Positions 1 to 11,518 of a stretch of 64,000 nt of DNA are shown piece after piece. A model generated the notes under the pieces. That model was not told the origin of the DNA and did no database searches. It saw nothing but the letters and a program-made list of their open reading frames with translations. Every line of letters starts with the position of its first letter. Position 1 is the stretch's first letter. The position numbers and the translations under genes are program-made. Location of the stretch: assembly GCA_014529385.2 (NCBI GenBank), contig CM043942.1, positions 19,731,991 through 19,795,990 on the forward strand. The letters are read 5' to 3'. The stretch comes from Adiantum capillus-veneris. Its lineage: Eukaryota; Streptophyta; Polypodiopsida; Polypodiales; Pteridaceae.

Positions 1-1021
1 TGGAAAACACTCGACCACCTTAAAAGGGCCTTCCCACTTAATTTGAAACTTCTTTTGGAAGGTGTTGTCCAGCTTACTGTTGTAGCGCAAAACCAAGTCA
101 TTCTTCTTGATACCCTTAATTTTGACCATTTCATTTATCTTTGCTAAAACCCTATCCTGCATCTGCCCATAATGTTCCAATGCACTCATCTTATCCAGTT
201 GAACCTCTTGTAACTGTAAAAGCCTCTCTTTGAATGCATATCACTAGGCGGCCCAAGAAACTTCTCTAGCATCTTTACTACAAGCAACTCTACTTCCACA
301 GGCAATAGTGCTTCCTTTCCATATACCAAATGAAATGGAGTAAACCATGTACCTGTCTTCACCGAAGTACAGTAAGCCCATAATGCACTAGGAAATTCCA
401 AATCCCAATTCTTTCCTTGGTGCTCTGTCACTTTCGAAAGAATTTGTACCAACTCACCATTGAATCTTTCATTTAATCCATTACATTGCGGGTAATAAGG
501 AGTGGTATCCTGGTGCCTAATCTTCATCTTCGCACATAAAAAAGATAGCAGTTTAGCTCTAAATCTTGGCCCCTTGTCCGAAAGTAGCTCTAGTGGAAAC
601 CCAAACTTGCAACATATTTCATCATACACAAATTTTGCCACATCCTTTGTGCAGTGATTTTTTTTACTGCTATAGCCTCTGCCCATCTAGAGAGATAGTC
701 GACTGCAGTCAAAATATAGCTTTTGCCCCTGCTTGTGATAGGTAACGGGCCTATTGCATCAATCCCCCACTTTTCGAACACATCAAATGCCATAATGGTT
801 TTTCATAGCTCTGGCTTCAACACTCTCTTCCCAAATGCTTGACACCTATTGCAAGACCTACACCAATGGTGAACATCCTGGTGTAAACTAGGCCATACAT
901 AACCCTCTTGCAAGATCTTATGCAAGGTGATTTTTTGAGCAAAATGGCCGCCACATGTGCCTTCATGATTCTCTTCCAACACTCTATAAAGCTCCTCCCG
1001 CCAAGGTACACGTCTCAACAT
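1..1021 (-). pseudogene. Element A integrase (zinc-binding, core and C-terminal domains)
   Basis: This encodes the Ty3-type integrase that would insert element cDNA. The HHCC zinc domain is at about 1010-850 (CGGHF, then HHWCRSCNRC). The core follows with GIDAIGPLP at about 760-735, LLSDKGPRF at about 585-560 and NGLNERFNG near 480-455, so all three catalytic acids (D, D, E) are visible. A frameshift between about 690 and 650 and a break near 795 split the core. The C-terminal part (185-1; LVLRYNSKLD, KWEGPF) is open to the window edge, where it is cut. There is no chromodomain in view, as expected for Tat-like elements. Confidence 0.88.
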
Positions 1022-1025
1022 GAGA

Positions 1026-2300
1026 TCAGTCCCTTTCTTGTATCAATTTGTACCTGTATGCTCTACGCACAAAACCATACTTCTTAGACTTCTCAATGTC
1101 CTTCGGAATGATTCCTGTTAGCAAAAACTCCTCTTCTTGAGCCAAAATTTCCCGGCCATGATAAAGAGGTAAATTGGTCCTCAACACAAATAGCTCCCCA
1201 ATCATGCTTTGAGCTGCTTCACGTGCCTCTCCATTTAGAACGTGTTCAATGTGTCTGATGCTCCATGCTTCAAACTTTTTTAACAGGCCTTTAATTCTAA
1301 AACACATTTTCTTCAATGAGGTGTTCTTACTCTTCCACACACCCAACACTTGCTTCACAACTAACAAGGCATCACCTTTTATGATCAACCTTCTAATCCC
1401 ATGCTTCAAACAAATGTGTAATCCAGCTTCCAAAGTAGCATATCCAGCCTCATTGTTACTACGCGCATCCAATTTGAACCCTCTCTTGCATACTAGCTTC
1501 CCCTCTGGATCATAAGGTGCTCTACCCCCTGAAGCTACATCATGGCTCTTCCTGTATGAGCCATCAAAGAACAACACATGTGCATTGCTGATCTGTGGCA
1601 CTTATTCAACTACCTTCCTCACCACCTCTTCCTTAACAAGGAGGGGATTCTCCTTATAAGTCAGAAAATCCGCTAGGGTAGCCCTTGTACTGTCTTCCAC
1701 TAGAAAAGAGAACTCAAACTCTTGTAGCTCAATTACCCATTTCTTGACCACTTTTGACATGTTAGTACCATTAATTAAATGTGGCAAAAAGGCATAACTC
1801 GTCAAGAAAAAAAAAGATCGTGGTAGCAAGTAGTGAAGAAATCGTCGACAAGCAAATATTACACTAGCCATCACTAGCTCTACTTCCAAGAATTTTCTCT
1901 CTAACTTCACGTGGCTTGCACATTACATTGGTCGCATATAATGGCTGCCCTTCCACTTTTGAAATAGCATGGCTCCAATGGCATCATCCCCTAATGATGG
2001 ATTTACATAACACTTTTTTCCCAATCCGGAGCCTGCATGGCTGACAGACCCCCTAACACCTCTTTCACCTCTTGAAACACTTCTTCACACTTGTCATCCC
2101 ATTGCAGTGGATCATGCTTTGCCACTTGTTGTAATGGATAAAGGAGTTGTGAAGACAATGGAATAAACCACGCCATGTACTTCACTTTGTGTATAAAGGT
2201 TGCCAATTGCTTCGTACTCTGGAAGAAGAATAATGGACTTAACCTTGTCTGGATCAGCTTCAATGCCATTTTCTGACACCATATGGCCCAATAACTTCAC
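1026..2300 (-). pseudogene. Element A RNase H plus archaeal-type RNase H
   Basis: Two RNase H units follow the RT. The first, 2300-1602, carries the usual Ty3 signatures (MALKLIQ, YLLPRSF, KWVIELQEFEF) but is scrambled by frameshifts near 2110-2270 and 1910-2000. The second, 1601-1026, starts with LFFDGSYRK, has SNNEAGY and GDALLVV, and is an archaeal-type RNase H. Such a second RNase H is the hallmark of Tat-lineage Ty3 elements. In the last catalytic region an expected acidic residue appears lost (EAREAAQSM where relatives have EADALA). A stop at 1602-1604 or so separates the two units. Confidence 0.85.
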
Positions 2301-2306
2301 CCTTGG

Positions 2307-2966
2307 CTATGCTAAATGACATTTCTTTGGATTTAGTTGTCCTCCACATTCATCATATCGAGCCAATACCATCCGCAACTTCTCATGGTGTTCAGCCCTA
2401 CTGCTGTAGACACAGAAGTCGTCCATAAAAGCTTTAACACAACTACCAATGAATGGTTCCAATACCCAATTTGCTCTTTCTTGATAGAAAGATGGTCCAT
2501 TTGACAACCCAAATGGAAATACCGTGTAGCAATAGCAGCCCCATGGTGTAATAAAAGTTATCTTTGTGCGGTCTTTAAGAGCAATCTTCAATTGAAAATA
2601 GCCTGAAAAACCATCACACACACTGTACCTCTCATAACCAGCCACTGAATCCAAGATCTGATCAATGAATGGAAGAGGATATGGGTTCTTCCTAGTGGCT
2701 TCATTTAAGGGTTTAAAATCTACACAAATCCTCCACTTTCCATTCTTCTTTGGGCTGACTACTACTGGACTCACCCATTCCGTGGTCTCCACAGGAACTA
2801 TGAACCCTGCCTTCAATAACTTGTCTACCTCTTCCCGCAAGGCTTCCATTTGCTCTTGACCCATCCTTCTTAGCCTTTGCCGCACTGGCTTAGCACCTTC
2901 TTTCATCTCTATATGCATCTCTTCTCCCTTGAACCCTTTGATTTCTTCATATGAAGCAAAGAACAA
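2307..2966 (-). pseudogene. Element A reverse transcriptase
   Basis: This 219-codon open stretch encodes the palm and fingers of a Ty3 RT. Visible motifs are WVSPVVVSPKKNGKWRICVD, PLNEATRKNPYPLPF, GFSGYFQL, ITPWGCYCY, FPFGLSNGP and the catalytic FMDDFCVYSS at about 2430-2400. The catalytic DD pair is intact. The frame breaks just after KKCHLA, where the connection to RNase H (KLLGHMVSENG) continues in another frame. Protein-level similarity to the RTs of B, C and D in this window is strong. Confidence 0.92.
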
Positions 2967-3046
2967 ATCAGGAAAACTACCAGCATGTGCAAATATATCT
3001 CCTTCTCCATAGCTGAGAGGTCTCCACTGATCATTTGTGTCATCAA

Positions 3047-3316
3047 TTATTGATTCTTTGACAATTCAACCTTGGTTTGCATCAGCCCTTCAATCACTTC
3101 ATAAGGACCTTCACTTTCATCTTCAACTTCATTCTCAAATGCAACTAAACCAGACTCCTGGATTTCTTTGTCCATCAAAAGAAATGCAACATCAGCATCC
3201 TCATCACTGCTGCTGGTAGTACTATCACTCTCCTCATTAGTCACTATGGAATAGTCCTCATCACTAGACTCATCTTCATCTTCATAAATCTCCTCCAACC
3301 GTTTCCTTGTGTCCAT
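3047..3316 (-). pseudogene. Element A acidic linker between protease and RT
   Basis: A short Asp/Glu/Ser-rich stretch (YEDEDESSDEDYS and similar) lies between the protease and the RT. B (DSSSTSGEDTTTTDGSDSS), C and D have equivalent acidic linkers at the same place, so this is part of the polyprotein and not a gene of its own. No catalytic function is visible. Confidence 0.7.
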
Positions 3317-3336
3317 ATTATAAAGTTTCTTGGCAC

Positions 3337-4173
3337 CTATCTTTCCATAGAGGCTAATCGTACCACGTCGCTAATCTTGAACAACTCCCACACTGCACGA
3401 AGCCATTGTCTGCCCAGTATAATAGGATATGCTCCCAACCCCGCTGGCATCACATGAAAATCAACCACTGCCTTTGCATCATACGCCTCCTTTTCGAAGC
3501 TCTTTACAACACCCACACATTTTACTTTTTGATGGTTTGCCAATCTGATCCGAAAACCTGACACCCCAGTCACTGTAAGACCCATCTTCTCAACGCATGA
3601 GTGTGTTCTAACACATATTTGGGCTCCACCATCCACGTAACCTTGTTCCAGATTTTTTCCTTTGTGCCATACATCTACTATTGGAAAATTGTCAGGTAGC
3701 TCATCCATTGCCAACACCTTTACTGAACCTCTCTCTGGATCTTTCTCCATAGGATTAACCATCCTCTTCCATTGTCTCTTTAGCTTAGGCACCATCTCTA
3801 TAAGCTGCCTAAAAGTAACATCGGATTTCCTGTTTGTCAGATCCTCCTTCAAGTTATAGCTTAATTGCCCATCCCCTTGTGGAAAATCTGAAACATGAAA
3901 CTTGCAACGAGCCCTTCTTTTCCTCTTGGCCTTGACATCCTCGCGTTCATGGCTTTTTCCCTTCTTCTTACTAGGACCTGGGGCACTTCTTCCTTCCTTG
4001 TTCTCTGTGGTCCTCTTCCAAATAGGCATCAATAATGTATCCTCTAGCTTTGATGCCTTCTCCAAGGTGACTACACTTATCACTTTTGGCTTTCCCTTTT
4101 CCTCCTGGGTTAATCCACTGGTTCCTTCCTCTCCTTTAATTTCGATGCCATAATCATTTGACCTAGTTAACAC
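3337..4173 (-). pseudogene. Element A protease region of pol
   Basis: A lysine-rich segment (KKKGKSHEREDVKAKRKRRARC) leads into a retropepsin-like domain. The active-site motif is YVDGGAQICV at about 3645-3615, followed by a flap-like stretch and IILGRQWL at about 3425-3405. The catalytic triad reads D-G-G where classical retropepsins have D-T/S-G; B and D share this variant. The domain would process the Gag-Pol polyprotein. It overlaps the end of gag by a few bases in a different frame, so a frameshift or an ancient indel separates gag and pro. Confidence 0.85.
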
Positions 4174-5120
4174 CTATCTTGGCAATGGATACATGTCTCT
4201 CCCCATCCTTGGTAGCCAGGGTTATCACATTGCAGGCTGATGCGGACCAACTCTCCGCAATTATAACATGTGGGTGTCTGCCTCCATAACCTACCATTGC
4301 TTTGTCCAACACCATTCCTGGGCCTTTCTTCACCTCCTGGCTGATTTGCAAACCTCCCTTGACCTCGATTATTTCCCACTTGACCTAGCATGTTTAGGCT
4401 GAGATTCTCCATTAAATCTATCACTTGCCTCATGTCTTTCCTTAGCCCATCATCTTCCACTGCTGTAATGACCAGGGCTGGCATAACTTGAGGAGTAACG
4501 GAAACCACTGGTTCATGATGAACCCCTGGCATGCGACCTTGTAAAGAGTCTATAGGCTGAAATTCAGACCTCATAGGCAAAGACTCTACTCCCAACTGGC
4601 TCATTTTTCTCAACTTCCACTCTTTGTTCCTTGCTACCTCTAGTGCATCTTCATATGTCCTAGGCTTCTTTAGCTCCACTCTCCAACATATATTCTCCCA
4701 AAGACCAGCCAGGAACCTGTCCTTCTTCATCATGTGAGGTGGGGGTACTTGTGGTGCTAAGGCCTTGCACATTTTCTCCCATGCCAATGAAAACTTACGT
4801 ATGTAAGCATATACTGGCTCACCTTCCTTTTGCACTAAAGCCTGTACTTCTTGCGACACTTTGTCAGGATCTTCTGTCTTCCCAAAATCCACTTCCAGTC
4901 CATGCCTCAGATTATCCCAACTCAATCTTACAGGTGGATCAGCTACACGCAACTCCTCTTCAAATGCTTTGGACCAAACTCGCACATCACTCTTCAAACA
5001 AATCCGGAGAAGACGTAACATCTACATGTGGTTGCTAATGTAGGCAACCTCCATCTTTTCCAAAAAGTCTTCCACATCTTCGTCACTTCTTCCATGAAAC
5101 TCCGGATAAGAGAAATCCAT
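4167..5120 (-). pseudogene. Element A gag with zinc knuckle
   Basis: I place the start at the ATG at 5120-5118 (MDFSYPEFHGRSDEDVEDFL), which lies in frame with the long ORF beginning at 5021; the only interruption between them is a TAG at 5024-5022. The body matches Ty3 gag (WDNLRHGLEVDFG, PVYAYIRKFSLAWEKMCKAL, DRFLAGLW). Near the C-terminus is a zinc-knuckle remnant (CYNCGELVRISLQC) in which the usual histidine is not visible, so the knuckle is probably damaged. The pre-gag peptide ends about 100 bases upstream, at 5223. Confidence 0.85.
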
Positions 5121-5222
5121 GGCTACCCAAGTTCAATGCTTTGAAAACCCCTTCAAACACACGTGCAAGAACCCAAAACTTTTGACTGATTCAATACCCA
5201 GAAACTACAATGGATCTCAACT
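5121..5222 (-). other. Spacer between pre-gag ORF and gag of element A
   Basis: About 100 bases lie between the stop codon of the pre-gag peptide (5225-5223) and the gag ATG at 5120. No other coding signal is visible. Elements B and C have comparable but differently sized spacers. Confidence 0.5.
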
Positions 5223-6697
5223 TTAGATGAGGAGAAACACATGCACATCAAACGTGTTTTCATAGTTAACACTAGGTTGGTAATGGGACACTTTTATGTC
5301 CTGTTAAGTGACCATTTTCCTTGAATTATGTCAAGAGTTTCAAAATGGATTTTGGGGTGTTATCTATCTAGAAAGTTGTCTCATGAGCTGAAAAAACTCA
5401 ACATTTTTTTGGAATATCAATTCCATCTTTAACCTTGTCCTTGCACAACATTTCACAAACTATAATGTGTGAAAAAACGGGTCCTGTTTTTGGCTTTTTT
5501 CAACTTTTTGCAACTATACCACTCTAGAATTCATGTTTGTGAGGTCTTTAATGCTAGAGAACTATCTTTAGTAGTCCTCAACATGTCCTGATGCTTCTAG
5601 GGAGAAATCAATGTTAAAGATGTAAGTTATGACTAAATTACAAAAATTGTCAAATCCTATTTTTAAGCCAATTTTAGCTCTTCTATGATTTTTTTGGTGG
5701 CTTTCATGATATCCAAATGCAGTTTTGATTTTCTATGTCGCATATTGTAACATAAAGCTAGTATTCCTTGAGTTTTGGGGCACCTAATACCCTATTTGGC
5801 ATAGTAGACAACGATGATTGATTTTTTCAATTATAGAAGAAAACGAAACATTCTAGTATATCAAGTATAGCTTTTTCAATATTGTTAGTTTCTTGTGACA
5901 ACTACATGCATTTTGTAGGTAGTAACCATATCTAGTCATAAGGATCAAATTTGGCTAGATATTGAATAGTTTCTATGGGATTCTACAACTCATAATGTTG
6001 AACCCAGATTTTTCATGTTTGCTGTATTTAGCACTTCATCTTTGTCCCCAAGATTCCCCTTGGTAAGAGATGTAATATTCTTTTGACATGCTCCATGGCT
6101 ACTTATGAACCTAAATAACAATAGGGAACTAAGAAAACATGCATATATTATTTGTATTGAGCGTGGCTATAGAAACTTTGATGATAGGTTTGCAGAATGG
6201 TAAAAAATCAACTTTTTGTACCTATTTCTTTTGGCAAAACAAAAAATAGTGAGTGAGAAGCAATCATATGTTCTGGTCACCAACCCATTGAAGTTAACTA
6301 GGGAATTTATCTCAAGTCCTACAAAAATCCCTAATCTTATTTTTATGCAACAAAACGTAAGAAATGACTGTTTTGATGAAAATGTACTGGTCCATCAACT
6401 TTGGAGGCTTGGTGTGACCAAAAGATGAGAAATTTGACAAGTTTCTTATTTTCTACATGTGTAGTAGGCCTTGAACTATAACCTCATGAAAGGATTTTAC
6501 AAATTGAGTGGATCTACTATGGTTTTGGAGGTTTTTTTCAAAACCCTGAAAGGACACTTTTATGTCCTGTTAGGTTACCAACCTAGTGTTAATCATCGGA
6601 ATTACAATAGGCAAAGGACATTCTAGTATCTCTCTTAATGTTCTTAGCTCGAACATAAAGACTATGAGCAGCTGGAAAAAAATCTTCCTGGACACAT
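5223..6697 (-). pseudogene. Element A conserved pre-gag ORF, C-terminal part, split by the TTAA transposon
   Basis: Reading the minus strand, codons run from 17594-17587 across the B insertion into 6697-6593, then across the TTAA transposon into 5269-5223. Ignoring one copy of each target duplication, the frame stays open to a TAA at 5225-5223. The peptide carries SRKIFFQ, REILECPLPIVIP and FDVHVFLLI. It aligns without gaps to peptides at the same place in B, C and fragment F. Upstream at 17640-17600 the same frame gives GPQFTPFHLTHRI followed by a TAG. The function is unknown. Ogre-type Tat elements are known to have an ORF of unknown function before gag, and this may be its counterpart. Confidence 0.75.
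5270..6588. mobile_element. Non-autonomous DNA transposon with CACTAG termini and TTAA flanks, copy 1
   Basis: The ends are perfect inverted repeats of CACTAGGTTGGTAA, and each side is flanked by TTAA (5266-5269 and 6589-6592). Removing the element and one TTAA restores the reading frame of the pre-gag peptide, which supports a 4-bp TTAA duplication. Next to each end is the near-palindrome GGACACTTTTATGTCC, in the same orientation at both ends. No ORF of useful length lies inside, so it is non-autonomous. A second copy is split between 21047-21272 and 49012-50118. TTAA targeting is the signature of piggyBac elements, whereas CACTA elements make 3-bp duplications; I favour a piggyBac-like assignment. 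Confidence 0.82.
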
Positions 6698-6859
6698 TGA
6701 CGGACGCAAAGCAGACCCCGAACCCCGACGGCCTCTAAAACACCGGGGGCCGAATGGCTCGCCTCGAGCCTGCCATGATAAAGGGAACAGGGGGGCACCA
6801 CCTAGCTTTGAGCGGCTAGGACGCAAAGCCCACGATGATATGAACACCGCAAGCCTACA

Positions 6860-7012
<153 letters not shown>

Positions 7013-7385
7013 AACACTCGCAATTGATAAAAACAACCTCGGGGGTTTGAGGGTGAATTATTTATGCAATATTTACAAGGTGGCATGCCGTGGTGGTAGA
7101 GAGGTAGGGGGAAGAGATGGTGCAACCTACTTGGTGCGTTCTCTAGGGCGACTCAATGACTGCAAATGTTCATTGCCAAGAGCGTGCATACGTGTGTGCA
7201 TCGACCATTGGAGTCGAGACATGGGTGTGAGTCCCTTCACATGGTGAAATTTCCAAGGCAAACCCAACACACAAGACCCTAAACCCTCTCCCCGTGATGG
7301 TGATGGTGTCAATCCCTCCCACTACACTCTACCCAATGCTTGGTTCCACATAAGTTGTCGCCCCCGATAGTGACCTCTCATGGCC

Positions 7386-7393
7386 AATTTATA
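7386..7393 (-). promoter_or_regulatory. TATA box in B 3' LTR
   Basis: The minus strand reads CCTATAAATTGG. It lies between the G-rich U3 and the R/U5 part, and the same motif is kept at 16026-16033 in the other LTR. Placement fits a core promoter for minus-strand transcription. Confidence 0.55.
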
Positions 7394-7953
7394 GGTGTTG
7401 GCTGCTTGGATTATGGTAATCCCAGTGTGGTTAGTGTAATCTTAATCGGGGAGACAAAGCAAGTGGTGAGCCCGGAGTGGTTGACCCTTGCTTTGTTTTG
7501 GGGATGGTTATTAAAAGATGGGAATCTCTAGGTGGGCCTTTGTTATCCTCACCTAGAGAGAGGATATTTACAAAAGGGAAACTTACAATGGCTTGGGTGA
7601 AAACTGATGATAATGGTAAAATAACCTAAAATTACTCAAATGGCATCCAGGTTGCGAGGTACCGGCGAATGGCGAGCTGCCGGTGCGTTGGTGTCGAGCG
7701 TCCTTCTTTTCGGAGTCAGCCGGGGCATGCCTTCGGCGCATTTTCTGTTTTTGTCGTTGGCGGCACGTGCTTTGGATCCTTCTTCTTCCGTTTGTCGATG
7801 TCGTAGGCGTTTATGCATGTGTGTATGTATGTATGTATGTGTGGGAGCATGTGTGTGTGTATATCTTTTTTTGTGTGGGTGAGTGCGTATATGTATATGT
7901 ATGTGCGCATGCGTGCGTGCGTGCGAACACGGGAAAGGAGGGGGGGGGTTATA

Positions 7954-7991
<38 letters not shown>

Positions 7992-8226
7992 ATATATATT
8001 TTTTCTTTTTTTCCTGTGACAGATGGCGGACTATTTGCACATGGCGGAAGGAGAGGGGGGAGGAATGTGGTGGGGTGTGTGTGTGTGTTTGTGTTTCAAC
8101 TGTTGCCGAAAGACGAGTGTGTGTGGGTGTGTAGTATGCTGCGGACTGTGCACGAGAGAGTGTGTGTGAGTGAGTCTGCTGCGGACAAGGAGAGAGAGAG
8201 AGAGAGATTTGCGCTGGCGGCATCCG

Positions 8227-8338
<112 letters not shown>

Positions 8339-8519
8339 GGCATGTTGCCGCAAGGCGTGAGAGGGAGAGGGGGAGGGTGAGGGGTGAGGGGATAAGGGAT
8401 AGAGAGAGTGTGTGAGGGAGAGTGAGGGAGAGAGGGGGTATGGCGGGGCATGGGTTTGTGTGGGTGAGAGGGGAGGGGGAGGGTGGTGTGTCTTGCATGG
8501 GCTTAAGGACGAAGGACAA

Positions 8520-8830
8520 CTAAGTCAATGGGGGGGGGGGATATATCCGCGGGCCGGGGGGGAGAGAATGAGGCCGAAGGAGGGTGGGGAAGAGGGGGGG
8601 GGGGGGGGGGGGGGGGGGAGGGGGGAGGGGTAGGATAGGGTAGAGGGTAAAGGTTAATGGGAGAGGGGTGAGTGTAAGAGTGAGGGGGGGGGGAAGAGGG
8701 GGAGGATGGTATGTAAAGAAAATGGGGGGGAGAGAGTGCGAGAGTTTTATCTGATGCCCGTGGGGCGGGAAGGGAAAGATGAGTTACGGTGGGGGGGTAC
8801 TGAGAGTGGGAGGGGGGGGGGGGGGGTGAA
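8520..8830 (+). repeat. G-run cluster in B 3' LTR
   Basis: Several runs of 7 to 20 or more consecutive G lie within about 300 bases of the plus strand (C-runs on the element's coding strand). They sit in U3, upstream of the TATA box. The 5' LTR has the same cluster with more runs (16577-17530). The composition is compatible with G-quadruplex formation; that is inference. Confidence 0.85.
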
Positions 8831-8876
8831 ATGAGTTTTTCTTTTTTTTTCTTTGATTTTCCGAAAGCCGGCATCA

Positions 8877-8900
8877 TTAGCCCTCTCTCTTTTGGCCAGA
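8877..8900 (-). other. Polypurine tract of element B
   Basis: The minus strand reads AAAAGAGAGAGGGCTAA directly before the LTR start TGATGCC. This is the expected plus-strand primer site. C (GGAGGGGGCTAAA) and D (AGAGGGTGGGCAATGA) end in similar tracts. Confidence 0.75.
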
Positions 8901-8905
8901 GGCAT

Positions 8906-10210
8906 TCATGCTTCTAGCCCTTCTTCAGTTTCTTCAACTGTAGAGTTAGAGGGTTCTCCCTCTTCTGGAATGTCTAGCACGAATTCTGGGTCAAACTTAA
9001 GAAAATACCTCTTCAGTCTCCATCCATTGACTCTAGTCTTGTGAATTCTCCCATCTGCCTCCATCAGCTTATAGCTTTGATTGTCGTAGCGTTTCTTGAT
9101 GATGAATGGTCCTTCCCATCTGAGCTGAAATTTCTTATCCTTCCTGGTATCAAATCTGTTGTCGTATCGCAGCACTAACATGCCTTTTTCCAGTCCTTTC
9201 TCTTTAAGGCCTTGATTGAAAGTGAGTCGGCGTCTTTCTTCCTGTGCCGCATAGTGATTGATTGCTTCTTCCCTATCCAGTTGTAGTCTCTCTAGATCCA
9301 AGATGTGGTTCCTAAGGTTTACGATTGGACGGTGTGTTTGGCTTGCCAAGACTCGTAAGCTGGCTATTTGTACCTCAATGGGTAGAATTGCCTCCTTCCC
9401 ATAAACTAGATGGAAAGAGGTGAAACCTAGTGATGTTCGGAACGTTGTTCTGTAGGCCCAAAGAGCTGCCATGAGATGTTTATCCCAATCTCCCGTATGG
9501 TTGTTCACCTATTTGGTGATGATCTTGCAAATCATTCCATTTACTTTCTCTACCAGACCATTGCATTGTGGATAGTATGGTGTGGAATGCCGACGTGTGA
9601 TGCCTAACTTCTTCATCAGTTCTCCTACCACATCACCTCTGAATCCTTGTCCTCTATATGATATTATCTCAAGAGGAGTGCCAAAACGGCAAACAATATG
9701 CTCAAAAATGAACTTTGCCACCTCTTGGGCTGTAATGCTGGTGGTGGCCGTTGCTTCTGCCCATCACGTCATGTACTCTACCCCCACAATGATGTATAGT
9801 TTACCTGATTGGGCCCTTGGTAAGGGACCAATTGCAGCTATTCCCCATTTCGCAAATGGACCATATGAAATGATAGGGGTTTGTGGCTCGTAGGTTAGCG
9901 TGCGATCACTGGCCACTTGACAGGTCTTACATGTTTTACACCAATGGTGTACATCTCTGTTCAAACTAGGACAAAAGTATCCTGCTTGTAGAATCTTCCT
10001 ACTATTGATATCTAGAGCAAAATGACCACCGCAGACACCGTCATGGCATCTTGAGATTACCTCGGTGATTTCACTGGAGGTTGGTACCCGCCTGAGAATT
10101 TGATCTTTGTCCTTACAATACAAGTGGTCGTCTATAAGGCGGTACCTAGTAGCCTTCCTTACTAGCCATTGTTTTTGGCCTTTCGTGTGTCTTGTTGGAC
10201 ATTCCCCTAT
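8906..10210 (-). pseudogene. Element B integrase
   Basis: This is the C-terminal part of the single gag-pol frame. The HHCC zinc domain is at about 10045-9905 (CHDGVCGGHF, HHWCKTCKTC). The core follows at about 9850, but its first catalytic Asp is replaced (GIAAIGPLP where A, C and D have an Asp). The second is replaced by Tyr (IISYRGQGF where relatives have D). The Glu is present (NGLVEKVNG). In-frame stops are TGA at 9766-9764 and TAG at 9511-9509. The C-terminal domain (LVLRYDNRFDTRKDKKFQLR, WEGPFIIKKRYDNQ) is open to 8906. The enzyme must be inactive. Confidence 0.9.
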
Positions 10211-11518
10211 ATTCAGGAAGCTGATGATATCAGGCATAGCGTCAGTGCCTTGAAAGAGGGGTAGATTTAATTTGATTGCTGCTATGGAAGCATCTTGTAT
10301 TCTTTCTTTAGCTAGTGCATCTGCCTCTTGATTTTCTGCTCTGGGAATGTGGAAGGGTCTTACCGCTTCAAACTTCTTCAGAAGGTCCTTAACTTGGCAA
10401 AGTTGACCAAGTAAAACCTGATTCTTGCACTCCCAGGTGCCATTTATCTGCCTTATCAAAAGTAAAGCGTCGCTGAACACATTCAAGCGCTGAATTTTGT
10501 GTGAAATACATTGTTCCAGCCCAAGGATTAGGGCTGCATATTCTGCCTCATTGTTCGAGTGGGAGTGTGATAACTGCCCCATGGAGAATACTCTTTCCTG
10601 CTGTTCATTGAAAATGACCATGCCTGCTGTAGACTGATCCATTGTTCTCTTGTATGCTCCGTCAAAGAAAAGAGAGTGATCTCTCTCTAGCTTAGGGCTC
10701 TCTTTAACTGGTGTTACTTCCTTTGCTTCCGTGTTGACCTTCAGCTTTCTCTCGTAGTGGCGATGAGTGAGAATTCCTGCTAGACTAGCCCTGGTGAAGT
10801 TTTCTACTTGCATGGTGTAATTAAACTCTTGTAGTCTAATTAACCACTTTGAGATCCTAGATGAGACATCCATGTGTCGCATTACATAAGGAAAAACCTC
10901 TTCCATTGTCAGGATTACAAATGGTCTAGGCAAGAGATAGGAGCGAAATTTCATGGTAGCAAACATCAGTGCCAGAACCATGTGTTCTACTTCAGTGAAT
11001 CCCTTCTCTGATGGGGTCATGACCCGACTAGAGAAGTAAATAGGGTGCATGAAAGAAGTTTTGGGATCCTTTTTCATTAGTACTGCTCCCAGAGTATCAT
11101 TTCCCACACTAGGGTTCACATAGAATGGCTCGTCCCACTTGGGGGGTGAAATAGTGGGAAGCTTAGATAGGACTTGCTTTACCTCAGTGAACTGCTGTTC
11201 ATTCTCTTCACTCCATGAGAAAACATCTCTTTGGTTGAGTTGTTGTAGGGGAAGGACCACTTGAGATAGCAGGTGAATGAACCTGCTTAAATATCTTACC
11301 TTCTGAAGGAAATAAACCAACTGCTTGGCGGTGGTGGGAGATGATAAAGATACTAGAGCCTGAATTTTGCTAGGGTCAGCCTCGATTCCTTTTGCTAAAA
11401 TTACATGACCAAGGAGAGTGACCTTGCTCTCACCAATGTGACACTTGTCCACGTTGAGTTGGCCACCCAAGGTTTGTAGCGTGGTTAAGCCATCATAGAA
11501 TTTGCTTAGATGAAGGGA
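10211..11518 (-). pseudogene. Element B RT thumb, RNase H and archaeal-type RNase H
   Basis: After the TGA at 11521-11519 the frame continues with GGQLNVDKCHIG and LLGHVILAKGIEADP (RT thumb/connection). The first RNase H has TLGAVLMKKDP, TEVEHMVLALMFA and YLLPRPF. The second, archaeal-type RNase H starts with LFFDGAYKR near 10675 and has SNNEAEYAAL, FSDALLLIRQI and AENQEADALAKE, so its four acidic positions (D, E, D, D) are all visible. No stop interrupts 11470-9767. This is the best-preserved dual-RNase-H segment in the window. Confidence 0.92.

Larger units (their letters stand above)
1..6697 (-). mobile_element. Element A: Tat-like Ty3/gypsy retrotransposon, minus strand, incomplete
   Basis: The minus strand reads pre-gag peptide, gag, protease, RT, RNase H, archaeal-type RNase H and integrase, the order of dual-RNase-H (Tat-lineage) Ty3 elements. 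The 3' LTR lies beyond position 1. A DNA transposon (5270-6588) and element B (6698-17582) are inserted in its 5' part, so the element resumes at 17587. Many stops and frameshifts show that it is dead. It is the host of two later insertions and therefore older than both. Confidence 0.9.

Noticed and set aside
5266-6592. Assignment of the 1.3-kb transposon to the CACTA (En/Spm) superfamily from its CACTA termini
   Set aside because: CACTA elements duplicate 3 bp; here the flanks are TTAA on both sides and a 4-bp duplication restores the frame. Kept as the main alternative.
7960-8000. AT repeat as a possible origin or matrix attachment site
   Set aside because: It is a simple TA microsatellite within an LTR; the partner LTR has a shorter one.
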